DNA of 64,000 nucleotides from Dermacentor variabilis (lineage: Eukaryota > Arthropoda > Arachnida > Ixodida > Ixodidae). Numbering within the stretch: position 1 is the stretch's first letter; every line of letters starts with the position of its first letter. A model generated the notes under the pieces. It saw nothing but the letters and a program-made list of their open reading frames with translations, did no database searches and was not told where the DNA came from. Location: positions 254,765,778-254,829,777 of the forward strand of contig NC_134568.1 in assembly GCF_050947875.1 (NCBI RefSeq), in the 5' to 3' direction. This document shows positions 54,930 to 64,000 of this stretch, piece after piece. Made by a program: the position numbers and the translations under genes.

Positions 54930-56335
54930 ATTGCACGGCAGCACCCGATCGCCACTCATATCTTCGGTGAGACGCTAAGAGCGTACATTCGACACCTTTT
55001 ACGGCTACCATCCCACCACTTAGCCGATTTGCCTGTGCGAGGACCACAGGCTACATGTTGTGGTATTGTGACGAGACACCATGACTCGATACCATCTGGC
55101 TTCAAGCCTGCGAAACGCCCAACATCGGCTTTGTGGTATATCCGGCAGATTCACGTGTGCCACTCAATTCCTGGGATTGCTAAGAAGGTAGACTTGTCAC
55201 CGCTAGCCCTGAAGCAGTTGTCTCTTCTTCTACTCAACGGGTCTTAGTTTGACCACATAAACACTTACACGGATGGTTCCATCAATTCCAACAGCTCTAC
55301 TGGAGCAGCAGTTGTTCCATCGGACGCCGTCTCTTTGCAATTCAAGTATTCGCACAATACCACGTCTCCAGCAGCAGAACTTGCGGCTCTTCAAGATGCA
55401 CTCAGGTACGTGTTCCAGCAGCCACCAAATCGCTGGGCCATTTTCTGCGATTCTAAAGCAGCCCTACAAACTCTGCAGTTTGCCCTACGTCATGGGTTAC
55501 ACGAGCAGCTAGTGAACGAAATGAGGCACGCTTATCATCACGCGTTCGAGAAAGGCCACGACATTGTACTTGAATGGTGGCCGAGCCATTGCGGAATTGT
55601 CGGCAATGAGAGCGCAGATGAAACTGCACGTTCGGCTCATCAAAAACATCAGCAGGTTTCTATAACACTTTCAAGAACTGATGCTGCGCGACAACTTCAA
55701 TCACTTGCTCGGCACATCACACTTCTACGATGAAATTCACCGGGCTTCAGCAACTCACGCTTGCACTAGCTCTCTCGACACTAACTTGCGACTTCGCCTG
55801 CCACCTGAACTCTCCCGTCGTGAAACAACTTTATTGTGTCGCATGTGGTTGGGCGTCGCATTTACCGATGCCTATTCAGTCCTAATAGGGATGGCCAATA
55901 GTGTGGCGTGCAACCTTTGCGGGTGCGATAAAACTCTAGAGCACCTTCTGTGTCACTGTCTATCCTTTAACACTCAACGACGTACTCTACAAGCCAAACT
56001 CAACCTGCTAGATAATAGAGCCCTGAACGAAGAAAAGATCCTTGGACCATGGTCTATGCATTCTTGCATGCAAAAGGCCACAAAAGCCTTTCTGCACTTC
56101 GTGAAGGATACTGGATTGTATGAAGCGTGTGACAGTGGAGATCCCTCTGCGACTGACTGTGAATGACTGACTGTTATATTTCTTTTATCTCCTTATATAT
56201 TCTTCCCCTTTCTCTTCCCGAAGTGTGGGCTAGCCAACCGAGCACGTCCTTGATTAACCTCCATACCTTTTCTTTTTCGTTTCTCTCTCTTTCTCTCTTG
56301 CTTTTGTCTTTCTTCCTCAAAGTATAGTATTTTGA
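54930..56335 (+). mobile_element. 5'-truncated I/Jockey-type LINE with RNase H
   Basis: Covers the linker after RT (THIFGETLRAYIRHLLRLPS at about 54955 in one frame), RNase H, the zinc-knuckle C-terminus and the 3' UTR with GCTAGCCAACCGAGCACGTC and a CT-rich end at 56285-56300. The RT and endonuclease are absent. It is the same family as the older LINE at 30430. Confidence 0.82.
55029..56166 (+). pseudogene. LINE ORF2 RNase H and C-terminal domain
   Basis: One stop (about 55244) and one frame change (about 55700) break the reading. RNase H blocks are NTYTDGSINSNSSTGAAVVP (55259), SPAAELAALQDALRYV with its Glu, WAIFCDSKAALQTL with its Asp, and WWPSHCGIVGNESADE with the last Asp, so the catalytic four acidic residues all survive. 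The C-terminal frame 55681-56166 has RRETTLLCRMWLGVAFTDAY and the CX2CX7HX4C knuckle CNLCGCDKTLEHLLCHC, then ALNEEKILGPW and FLHFVKDTGLYEA. Confidence 0.85.
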
Positions 56336-56339
56336 TTCC

Positions 56340-57250
56340 GGAACAATTTATTGGGGTTGCTTTAGCTGCTTAACATGAAAGCTCTTTATACGCTGCGCTG
56401 TCAGCGGTTTTTGCTTGTCGCTTTTGAGACTGATGGGAGTCGCTGCTCTGTTTGCCGACCAGCTAGCGTGTCGCCATCTAATTACAAAAATGTTAAGAAC
56501 CTTCTGCACGATGACGCAAATAGCGCTGTGGAGCTTTACCTTGTCCGCAAACGTATTACTGTTTACGTATGCAACGTAGTCCAAAAAATTTCACCGACGA
56601 TTGCGATACTCCCTCATCTGAAATTTGAGCGCAGCTCTATACGTGTTTTCATTTCGCGATATATTGAGGTAAAGAATTTGAGAGAGACATGTAGCAAAGT
56701 CGGCAATCATCGAAAATCTGATAAGCGGATCGAGTGCGTCGACTTTTATACATGACTCGTCGAAGGTTCCAGTCTAATCGCTAGTGTGGCATGGCTTCCA
56801 ATTCGCGATGCGCGTACAATCAGATTACAAAACAATCGCAAATCATGACAATCTAAACAAGCGCGAGCAAGAGCTGACGTGAGTAGACCATAGTACAAAG
56901 CGAGTGGTCCGGCTGAGACCACATACGAGCACACATAGAGCGGTCGAACGGGTCCGCATAACACTAGTTTCCTGCGTGCACGTCACTGAAGGGGCCGCTC
57001 TCATTGGTCTCCGCCGTTCGCGGCTCGCGTCTTTCATCTCGCGCTCCGCCTTCGCTCTTTCATCTTTCGCTCTGGTTGCCCCGCCGACGCCGACGCTCGC
57101 GGCAGGAAGGGTTGCCTAAGAGCTGCATTCTAAAAATTGCTTTTGGTGCTTGCGAGCAACAATTACGTAAACATAGTAGCCGCCATATGGACAAGTCTCC
57201 CGGAAGCAGCGCCATCCACGCTTTGGTTCACAACAGCCAAACTTACATCC
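56340..57250. other. Stretch with no recognised gene
   Basis: A 126-residue frame at 56375-56755 begins MKALYTLRCQRFLLVAFETD and has several Cys, but I do not recognise it. The rest shows nothing I can name. Confidence 0.3.
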
Positions 57251-57259
57251 ACGAGATCC

Positions 57260-57700
57260 TTCAAATGGATGGATGGAAACAAGTTTATTGTAAATCCGGC
57301 AAAGTTTAACGACCCGTGCTCAAGTCTGCCATGAGGAGACTTCGAGGGCTTGCCTCGTCGCCGCCTGTCGGGCCCGCTGGACTGCCCACTCTTGTGTCTT
57401 GAGGTTGGAGCTTCGACGCAAGAGCCTCCGGAGCTACTGCCATTTTAGCTGTTATAACAGGACACTCCCACAACATGTGCGAGAGCGTCGCTCTAGTTGC
57501 CTGACATAACTTGCAAAGAGCACTCGGGTATTGCGCGGGGAAAATGTGCCGCAAACGCACCGGACTGGGGAAGGTTTATGTCTGCAGTTGTCGCCAGACG
57601 ACTGCCCGGCAACGTTTCAGTTTGGGGTGAGATGGGGGCAATATCCACCTGTCTAGCAGGTAGCGCTAGGTGATGTGTGAAAGCCACTAGACGCAAGGCA
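57260..57700 (-). mobile_element. LINE 3' end, antisense (second family)
   Basis: On the minus strand the frame from about 57560 reads RLRHIFPAQYPSALCKLCQA with TLSHMLWECP, a CX2CX8HX4C knuckle. After a frame change comes QEWAVQRARQAATRQALEVS and a stop. An AATAAA follows (complement of 57284-57289) and then a CATC repeat. This knuckle-plus-WAVQRA ending differs from the family at 54930, so a second LINE family is represented. Confidence 0.75.
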
Positions 57701-58134
57701 ACCCCGCTCTTGCATTCTTCGGGATTCGTAACAAAGCGCCACGCAAGAGAAACTTCGATAACTGGACTATAGCGGCATCAAAATTTGCACAAAAGACGCC
57801 GCACTCATTGGTATACGCAGCACATTACGGTGGCCACGAGCAAGTCTCGTGGCACCGATGCAACTAAAAAGAAAAAATCAAGAAAACAAAAGGTCGGCTG
57901 TGCGCAGACGTTCGCACGCTCGTTTTTGTCGAGACTGTAGCGCCACCGCGTGACTCTGCTTCACCAATTAGGGCCGCGCAGACCTCATCGCCTGCCATCG
58001 CTGGACGGCTCTGGCACGAAAAATAAAACAATGTCACCGCCTTTAGTTTTATTCAGGTGGCTTGGTGGGAGCAGTATCAGCTTGAGCAGCGTACCTCAGC
58101 CAACATTTATCTTCGCACGGCGATGTTGCGGTAG

Positions 58135-58215
58135 CCAGTATCTTATATCTTAAGATACATGATACGTTCTTTCATGTATCGGAAATACAGATAGATACTG
58201 ATACACGCCTTGCCA
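58135..58215. repeat. GATACA-type cryptic repeat
   Basis: ATCTTAAGATACATGATAC followed by more GATAC or GTATC words in both orientations (58138-58205). Low-complexity DNA, possibly a retroelement tail. Confidence 0.55.
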
Positions 58216-58574
58216 GACGTACCATGAAACATATACACGCGTGCTGCTTGGACTGAGCGTCGGTGCTGTCTTCGGTATTCATCACCCCGCATTGACCACG
58301 AAATGAAAGGTGTGGCGCTACAATGCCAGTGTGAGTAAATTTTCTAAAGTTTCATTTTGAAGACTAGCGATGACTGGAGTCGCGTTTCCACTTCCATGTC
58401 TCTGCCACAGATCGCGAAACGTTCGTGAGTCTGCGGTCTGTGATTACGTGCTGTTGTAGTAAAAAGTATTTCTGTTATGTATTGCACCACTTCTGTTTGT
58501 AATGCTTCTATAGGACCTATATAATAAATATATGAAATGAAATTCACCTGAAACGGTTTTCCACCACAATGGCA

Positions 58575-58746
58575 GGGGCACTAAGTTGCTTAACATGCCC
58601 CTGAAGTAAGTACACGCGCGTATTATGTTCAACTCCCATCGGAATGCGGCCGCCGCGGCTGGAATCATGCTGTCGGTTGTCCAAAGAATCGTTTACATGG
58701 AGGCCAGACTCCGTGCTCCAATCCGGTCGTGACATAGCGCGATCTC
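58575..58746 (-). mobile_element. Partial antisense SINE
   Basis: TAAGTACACGCGCG, then CCATCGGAATGCGGCCGCCG and CGGCTGGAATC match the body and head of the Ruka-like SINE in antisense. About 40 bp of other sequence interrupts the head, and the tail is decayed. Confidence 0.6.
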
Positions 58747-58859
58747 TGACTGGCGTGAATCATATCGGAGGGAAGAATACGCCGACAGTAACGCGGAGCG
58801 CGGCGACATCGACCTTGGCACCGCCACCACCAACGCTGAGTGAAATGTCGGCGGAAGCG

Positions 58860-59190
58860 GTTTTGTTTCTTTCTTTTTTGTTCTTTCTTCATTTTCCCGG
58901 GCTTTTCGTTTTTATTTCTTCTTTCTTTTTGTACCGGGAAAAATGAAGACGTAAAGTGCAAAAAAAAAATGATCGCGGGCTGTTATAACAAGAGCTGTCA
59001 AGAGAGATGGAACAGGTAGTTCCTAGGTGATTGCTTCAAGAAAGAAAAGGGGGAAGTGGGGGCAGCAAAACGAGCCGTTTTCAGAGCATGCGAGGCAGTC
59101 GCACGGTGATGCGTCCGTATACGAGGAGTAAACCGTCGAGAAGGGCATCGCCTGCGGCGCCGCCGATTTATCTATTTCGGAACAAGCTAA
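58860..59190. other. Stretch with no recognised feature
   Basis: T-rich run with TTCTTT repeats at 58865-58930 and an A-run at 58961. Nothing else seen. Confidence 0.4.
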
Positions 59191-59199
59191 TTGCCGTGG

Positions 59200-59900
59200 C
59201 ATAATGAAACGACACATTGCGCTGGCCCCCCATCCATCAGGAGGCGGCTGCCGCAGCCGCCGCGGGTCGTGCCGGCGGCCGCGTTGCCACCGTCACGATT
59301 CGCCCGAAATTCGGAGCCCATCCATCACGGCTCCCTCGCGTGGCTGTAGTGGATGCGCGCAGTGATGGCTGGAAAACACAAGATGCCTTCTCTAAATCCC
59401 TGACGAGCAATTAAAAGGCTACGCGGCAGTCGGAGTGAAAACTGAATTAGAGAGAGCGAGCACGGCGCGGGCGCCGTTGTCCACTTTGGCGATTCTCGCG
59501 GGGAGCTCGCGGGTGGGGCGCTTTCTCTCGTCAGCGCCGGTCTCGGCGCTCGCGGACGCCGCATGACGGACGTGCCGGCCGCTGCCGGATCCTAACTCGA
59601 GCCTGGCTGACTAGAGTTACTGTACAGGCTCTACACAGCCTATGACTGTATGGCTAACAATTGGTGAGGCCCCCTAGCGGCGATTATGCGCACAGGCGCG
59701 TACAGTCGTGTAGGGCAACAGCAGCAGTGCCAGGCCGCGAGCCACGAACAGCACGACGTGCTCGACGCATCCCACTGCGCGCGTGCAAGGCAACTGCAAT
59801 GGGCGTCGCGCAAGCGGCGCGAGTCGACATCCATCAAATCCGAAGCACCTCCCTGCGCATCCACTAAACAGCCACATTTCGTGCCCCGATGTTACCCTGC
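59200..59900. promoter_or_regulatory. CpG-rich tract, possible promoter region
   Basis: GC- and CpG-dense with GCCGCAGCCGCCGCGGG near 59250. Short frames on both strands have no domain. Could mark a promoter; compositional evidence only. Confidence 0.35.
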
Positions 59901-60511
59901 GGCTACAACTGCTCAATTCTCGCAATAGTTGACGGCTCACGAAGAACAGGCAGCGAGATAGCAGGACAAACGCACCTTCGTTTCTTAACGCTTCGCAGCT
60001 GTGCCGCTGCGACGTGGAAGGCGCGGGGTGCGACTCCAGGAAAGATTGCTCCAACTTACGGGTTAGTTTCGGATCACTTGACGAACGTCCCGTACCCTCA
60101 GTCCTTCAACCAGCCGTTAATTTCTGCCTGAGGGCCTCTCTCCCTCTCACTGCGCTTCTCGTCAGCCCCGATAGCGAAACGAGCGTGCCAGAAATGTTCT
60201 CGAGGGCGCGCTTTTTATCGGGGGTTCGAATCGCGGTAGTAGCGACAGAGTCCCTTCCGTAACTCGCTGTGCCTTTTTAACGCAGTTGCTCGCGCGATTA
60301 AATGGCGTTTTCCGACTATCACTCTCGACTGCGTCCCGTGCAGATGGGACGACGGATTGGGCTCACATCGCTACCGCCAGCCGCGATTCTCGTTGCTGTT
60401 TTCGTTGCAGACGTTGAAAGGATAACATAAACGCTTACTCACTGAGTAATTCAGGGACTAGACTCTTCGGTTGGCGCCTTAATTAGCTGTCGTTTCACTG
60501 GATGTAGCGGC

Positions 60512-60646
60512 GACTGAAACGCTCGTGTACCGTGCATTGATTGCACTTTAAAGGACCCCGGGCAGTCAAAATTTATCCCTCCACTAAGGCGCACCTCAAA
60601 ATCTGATCTTGGTTTTGGCACGTAATGACCTACTTATTTTTTTCTG
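60512..60646 (+). mobile_element. 3' half of a SINE, diverged subfamily
   Basis: Starts within the body (GAAACGCTCGTGTACCGTGC), continues through CACTTTAAAGGACCCCGGGC and CTCAAAATCTGATCTTGG, and ends GGCACGTAATGACC followed by a T run. It shares the CGTGTACCGTGC variant with the copy at 49346. The tRNA-like head is missing. Confidence 0.75.
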
Positions 60647-60729
60647 TGCTTTCTTTAACCATCAATCGATACCTCTACGCTGTCTGACGAATGAAATGTT
60701 CTCGCTGTGAAAGTCAGGTATATAACGAA

Positions 60730-61260
60730 AATTTGTTGGCTAACTACCGCCTCATTCTCCTGACAAGTATATCCGTCTCAAGCTATTACAACACATAGTT
60801 ATCAGTAATTATTCCTCACCTTTGCACAGTATGGCTCTCGAGACCAGCGCCAACCACTCGGACAAGCAGTCGTTTTCGTTTGTAAATAAAGGTCGTGTTT
60901 GTCCCTCGTGAAAAAAAAAAAATCTTGCGAAACAGCCTGCACCTTTCACTTATGGCTTTCACTTTCACTTATTTCGCCATTCTTCCTTTTCTTGACAGTA
61001 TTATATCAGACTTATGGAAAGCGTTAGACAAGGTTTGTCATCAAATTATGCTGTGCAAGTTAAGGAAACTAAATTTCGAACTTAACGTACTAACGTGGAT
61101 TAAGTAATTTCTAGAAAACCACACTAATTCCGTTACTGTTGACGGATATAGTTGTTTCAGGGACGTTCGCTCTGGAGTACCCGAAAGTTCGCTCCTGGCA
61201 TTCCTGTTATTTCTAATTTATGTTAAGGAACTTCCGTTTGCGGTATCTTTTAAATTCGCC
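60730..61260 (+). pseudogene. Degraded CR1/L2-like LINE RT
   Basis: Ordered readings are LLANYRLILLTSISVSSYYN (NYRPIS block), then after a poorly conserved 120 bp with an A-run (60910) LWKALDKVCHQIMLCKLRKL (box A region), NSVTVDGYSCFRDVRSGVPE and SLLAFLLFLIYVKELPF (box B). The active-site FADD region is lost. Another old LINE copy. Confidence 0.7.
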
Positions 61261-61269
61261 TGTTCGCTG

Positions 61270-62200
61270 GGTATCCCTGGGTGACTCACCGCCTACCAAT
61301 TTTTCCCTCAAATAGAGGCTCTTCAGAAATTGTAAGCTCGTAAGCGCTTACGTCGCGGCTGTGTAATGCTATAGTGCATGTGGGACTATTTTTGTCGTAA
61401 CTTTTTCCTAAAGTGTCTACTACACAATATTGTAGTATATCCCAAAATTAGAACATGTTAATTCCGTATGCGACCCTAGCCTAATTATTACCTCGTTGAT
61501 TACTTGGACCGTGTCTACAAGTGACCTGCTTTATGTTCCGAAATTGTAACAAAACCGAACGCTATTTTCGGTCTTCCTTTAATCAGCATTTCGATGCGAT
61601 ATTGAGCGCTCAAGACTTTTTCACGAATGGTATGACCATCTTGAATTGCAAAGCCAAGTGATTAAAAGACGACACTCTGAATCACAACGCATCAACCACC
61701 GCCATAAAGCTGGAACTGAATCTTGTCAGACAAAGTGATTTTCCCGGTCATGTTTCTTTTTCTTCTTTTTTTTGAGTGGGGGGGGGGCTGCACATTCATT
61801 GATTGGATCCACCATCTCCGCGAATGTTGTCACTATATACATCAGTCTCCCGTTTCATGTGTCATTAGCTGACACCGGATAGCCAGAATTTCTTGTATCC
61901 CTCTGTTTCTTTCTTTCGCTGCATCGTTATTTTCCCTGCATTCTCGTATCCATTCCCCTCTGTTGTGCCTGAGCCCTACAGTATAAGTGACGAAAAATTA
62001 AAAATTCTTAGACCGTTTCGCAACTTAATGAATTACTCGTATTTGGAACTTACTTCTACTATAGCCCTGTCGCAAATTACGAGTCTTGCTCGTCCAGGCT
62101 ATGATTCCTTTCTTTTGCACGCTTTAGAAGCTATTTATGGTCTTGGTGCTGAGTTTGGACACTCATTCCTTTCATCTGCGGGCTTATAATGCGCCCAGGC
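61270..62200. other. Stretch with no recognised gene
   Basis: AT-rich. A 98-residue frame at 61893-62189 has no domain I know. There is a poly-G run at 61778. Confidence 0.35.
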
Positions 62201-62209
62201 GATAATATT

Positions 62210-62300
62210 CAAGAAAGAAAGGGACTTTAATGTAGGAAAAGCCCAGAGTTCGGCCTGAACAGGTGCGCTACAGCCTGCTGCTCTGCACAGGGGAAGATGG
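62210..62300. repeat. Probable dispersed retroelement end, antisense
   Basis: AAGAAAGAAAGGGACTTTAA followed by GGAAAAGCCCAGAGTTCGGC and a CTGCACAGGGGAAGATGGAA block. The start resembles the complement of a poly(A) signal and tail region. I judge it a LINE or SINE 3' end by this layout and by memory of similar tick repeats only. Confidence 0.35.
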
Positions 62301-63204
62301 AAGGGTAGCAAAGTAACTGATGGAGAATGATGACGAGGAAGTCAGGTGGTGAGGGATGTGCACGTACACACGACCAACATACATCAAGTGCTTCCCTTCA
62401 TGCTGATGCAGTGTGTACGTTACAGAGCCTCCTTATACTAAAGCCGCGCGCACACTGCCCCGGCGCGCAAAAAAAAAAAAATTGCAATAAAGTTATTGCT
62501 GTTTGCCTTGCAGTTGTATTGCCAGATCACGGACGCAGAACAAGACCCTCAGGTGCCGGTTGCTTGCCGGTTCAGTGCCCGTCGCTTAGGCGCATATGCT
62601 GAGCAGACACACACGTGCGCCACAATTTCCGACACCTAAATGTGCTCGCAATCAGGACGGTTCCGCTGTTCGTCGGTCGGTCGGTAAAGGTGAGCGTAGC
62701 ACCGGGTGAAAGCAGCGCCCATGCCTACTCTGCATAACAAGCATGCCTATATCTACTTGAGCTTTGGGGATCCGTGGAAAGCATTTCCTGTTGAAACCAA
62801 AGACATGCGGAGGCCCGTGAATGCTGTAATACTATTTTAAACTTACACGTGCGTCTAGGAAAAGCCTCTTTCTGTTTTTCTTTTTTTTTAATATTTTGAG
62901 TATAGAAGGAAAGCAAAAGGCACGCGTGTGATATATATTTTTGAATGAGGTTGCAATATGCGCAAATATTTGGTGTAATAATAGGTCATTTTGTACTCTT
63001 CTAAACGAAATAATAGAGGACATAAGTGGTTAGTTCGCGTTCACGTCCTTCGCTTCATTTCGTATTGGTGTTGCGCTTTCGAGAAACATTAACCGATTAG
63101 CCACTGCCCATGTAAGCGCTACAGTTGCCTGCTGTAAGTTACACACGAGTGCGGCTAAGCCTCAGCGTTGTGTTCCCTTTAACCTATACTGGGCCCTTAG
63201 TATG

Positions 63205-63600
63205 GCCACGTTTACACGAATGCGACAGTAGCGTATCGCATTTCCTAGCCCATCGCGGTAATAGACAGTTTTAGATCAGGGGGACGCAAGCGTTTGGGGC
63301 GCCCTAACATAAACTCTCTAATACAACAATAGCATTTACATGTGACACGTTCCCCTTGTTCCGAAACAAGGCGGAGCGGGGGAGGGCATACGCCTGCAGT
63401 CGCTTCACTTTTCATCTCTCCCTCGATGCGATACGCCAGAGTTTACATGCACCGTGCGAGTTAACTTACCCCTCACCCGCCTCGATCTACCCTCTCCTTT
63501 TTAATCTGCCTGCTTAGCGCATTACCGCGCCGTATACATGGATTCGATGCTCTAGAAATGCGATGCTCCACTTGCCATTCATGTAAACGCGGGTTCTATC
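63205..63600. mobile_element. About 340-bp TIR element with a nested palindrome
   Basis: CGTTTACACGAATGCGACAG with CGCATTTCCTAGCCCATCG at the left pairs imperfectly with the complement of the right end (CGCGTTTACATGAATGGCAA, CGCATTTCTAGAGCATCG). Without the 55-bp nested element it is about 335 bp. It has no coding capacity. Exact ends and target duplication are unclear. Confidence 0.6.
63264..63318. mobile_element. 55-bp palindromic mini-element with TAATA target duplication
   Basis: GACAGTTTTAGATCAGGGGG at the left and the complement of its right end (GAGAGTTTATGTTAGGGCGC) form a near palindrome. TAATA flanks both sides (63259-63263 and 63319-63323). Ends and target match the 685-bp element at 25976, so this looks like a member reduced to its two ends. 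Confidence 0.65.
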
Positions 63601-64000
63601 ACTACCCAATGACTACGGTATCATACAGAGTGCTCTATAAGTGAATACTCTGTTTATCGATTCGCTATGTCCTATCAAAATGACCATTGTTGTTAAGTAA
63701 AGAGCAGAAAACATGGTCTGATTTTCGGTCACCTCCTCTTATGTCTTCGTCTTCCTTGCGCGGTTAGACCGAATACCTTACCTATTAACAAATGTTGACT
63801 CATTTTACACTTTACTATAACCTACCCGATTCTGGGTCAATCCCCCAGAGTATGTGCGTGCCAGTAGATCACAAGGATCTACATCTACATCGACGAGTAC
63901 TGCCTGCAATCGGCAAATCGCGCGCTCCATGGCATTCCTGTTGCTTTGAGCATTCCTTGATTTGCCGCTCGTAGTAGGCCAACTCTCATCGAGGTATATG

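Noticed and set aside
56375..56755. 126-residue Cys-containing frame as a secreted tick protein
   Set aside because: No signal peptide (MKALYTLRCQ is not followed by a hydrophobic core), no known cysteine pattern, and AT-rich codon use like non-coding DNA.

Overview
The window looks like accessory DNA from a hard tick (Ixodidae, probably a metastriate such as Rhipicephalus, Dermacentor or Hyalomma). I base this on about eight copies of a tRNA-derived SINE that resembles the tick element Ruka, on several LINE clades and a Ty3/gypsy element of kinds I know from tick genomes, and on the absence of operons, rRNA genes or bacterial gene density. The species call is from memory of repeat families and was not checked against a database.

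Only one convincing host gene is present, at 9703-10386. It is a compact intronless gene with a TATA box 67 bp upstream and an AATAAA signal downstream. It encodes a 227-residue secreted protein that is only the N-terminal sterol-binding domain of Niemann-Pick C1, with no membrane segments and no rest of NPC1. This is the most interesting item in the window.

Almost everything else recognisable is mobile DNA. 0-13 kb: sparse relics, two antisense SINEs, a probable LTR (about 6.6-7.4 kb), the NPC1-like gene, and a 640-bp foldback element. 13.2-18.9 kb: one decayed Ty3/gypsy element (gag, protease, RT, RNase H, integrase, LTR remnants). 19-31 kb: a SINE split by a TA-flanked MITE, a long GT microsatellite, two inverted copies of a 1-kb TIR element, a TIR element with TATTA target duplications, and hairpin elements. 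30.4-33.2 kb: two nested LINEs, each with a 5' inversion; the younger has a 13-bp target duplication. 34-37 kb: a CpG-rich tract. 39.5-49.3 kb: LINE relics, an RTE-like LINE with damaged catalytic motifs, and a nearly full-length CR1/L2-like LINE carrying a 184-bp internal inverted duplication. 49-64 kb: more SINEs, LINE 3' ends, a TTA-flanked Harbinger-like element, and a MITE with a 55-bp palindrome nested in it.

The autonomous-type elements seen here all carry stops, frameshifts or truncations, so the window is a graveyard of layered insertions around one apparently intact gene. CpG-rich tracts at about 4, 20.5, 27.6, 35 and 59.4 kb may be promoters of genes lying partly or wholly outside what I can recognise.
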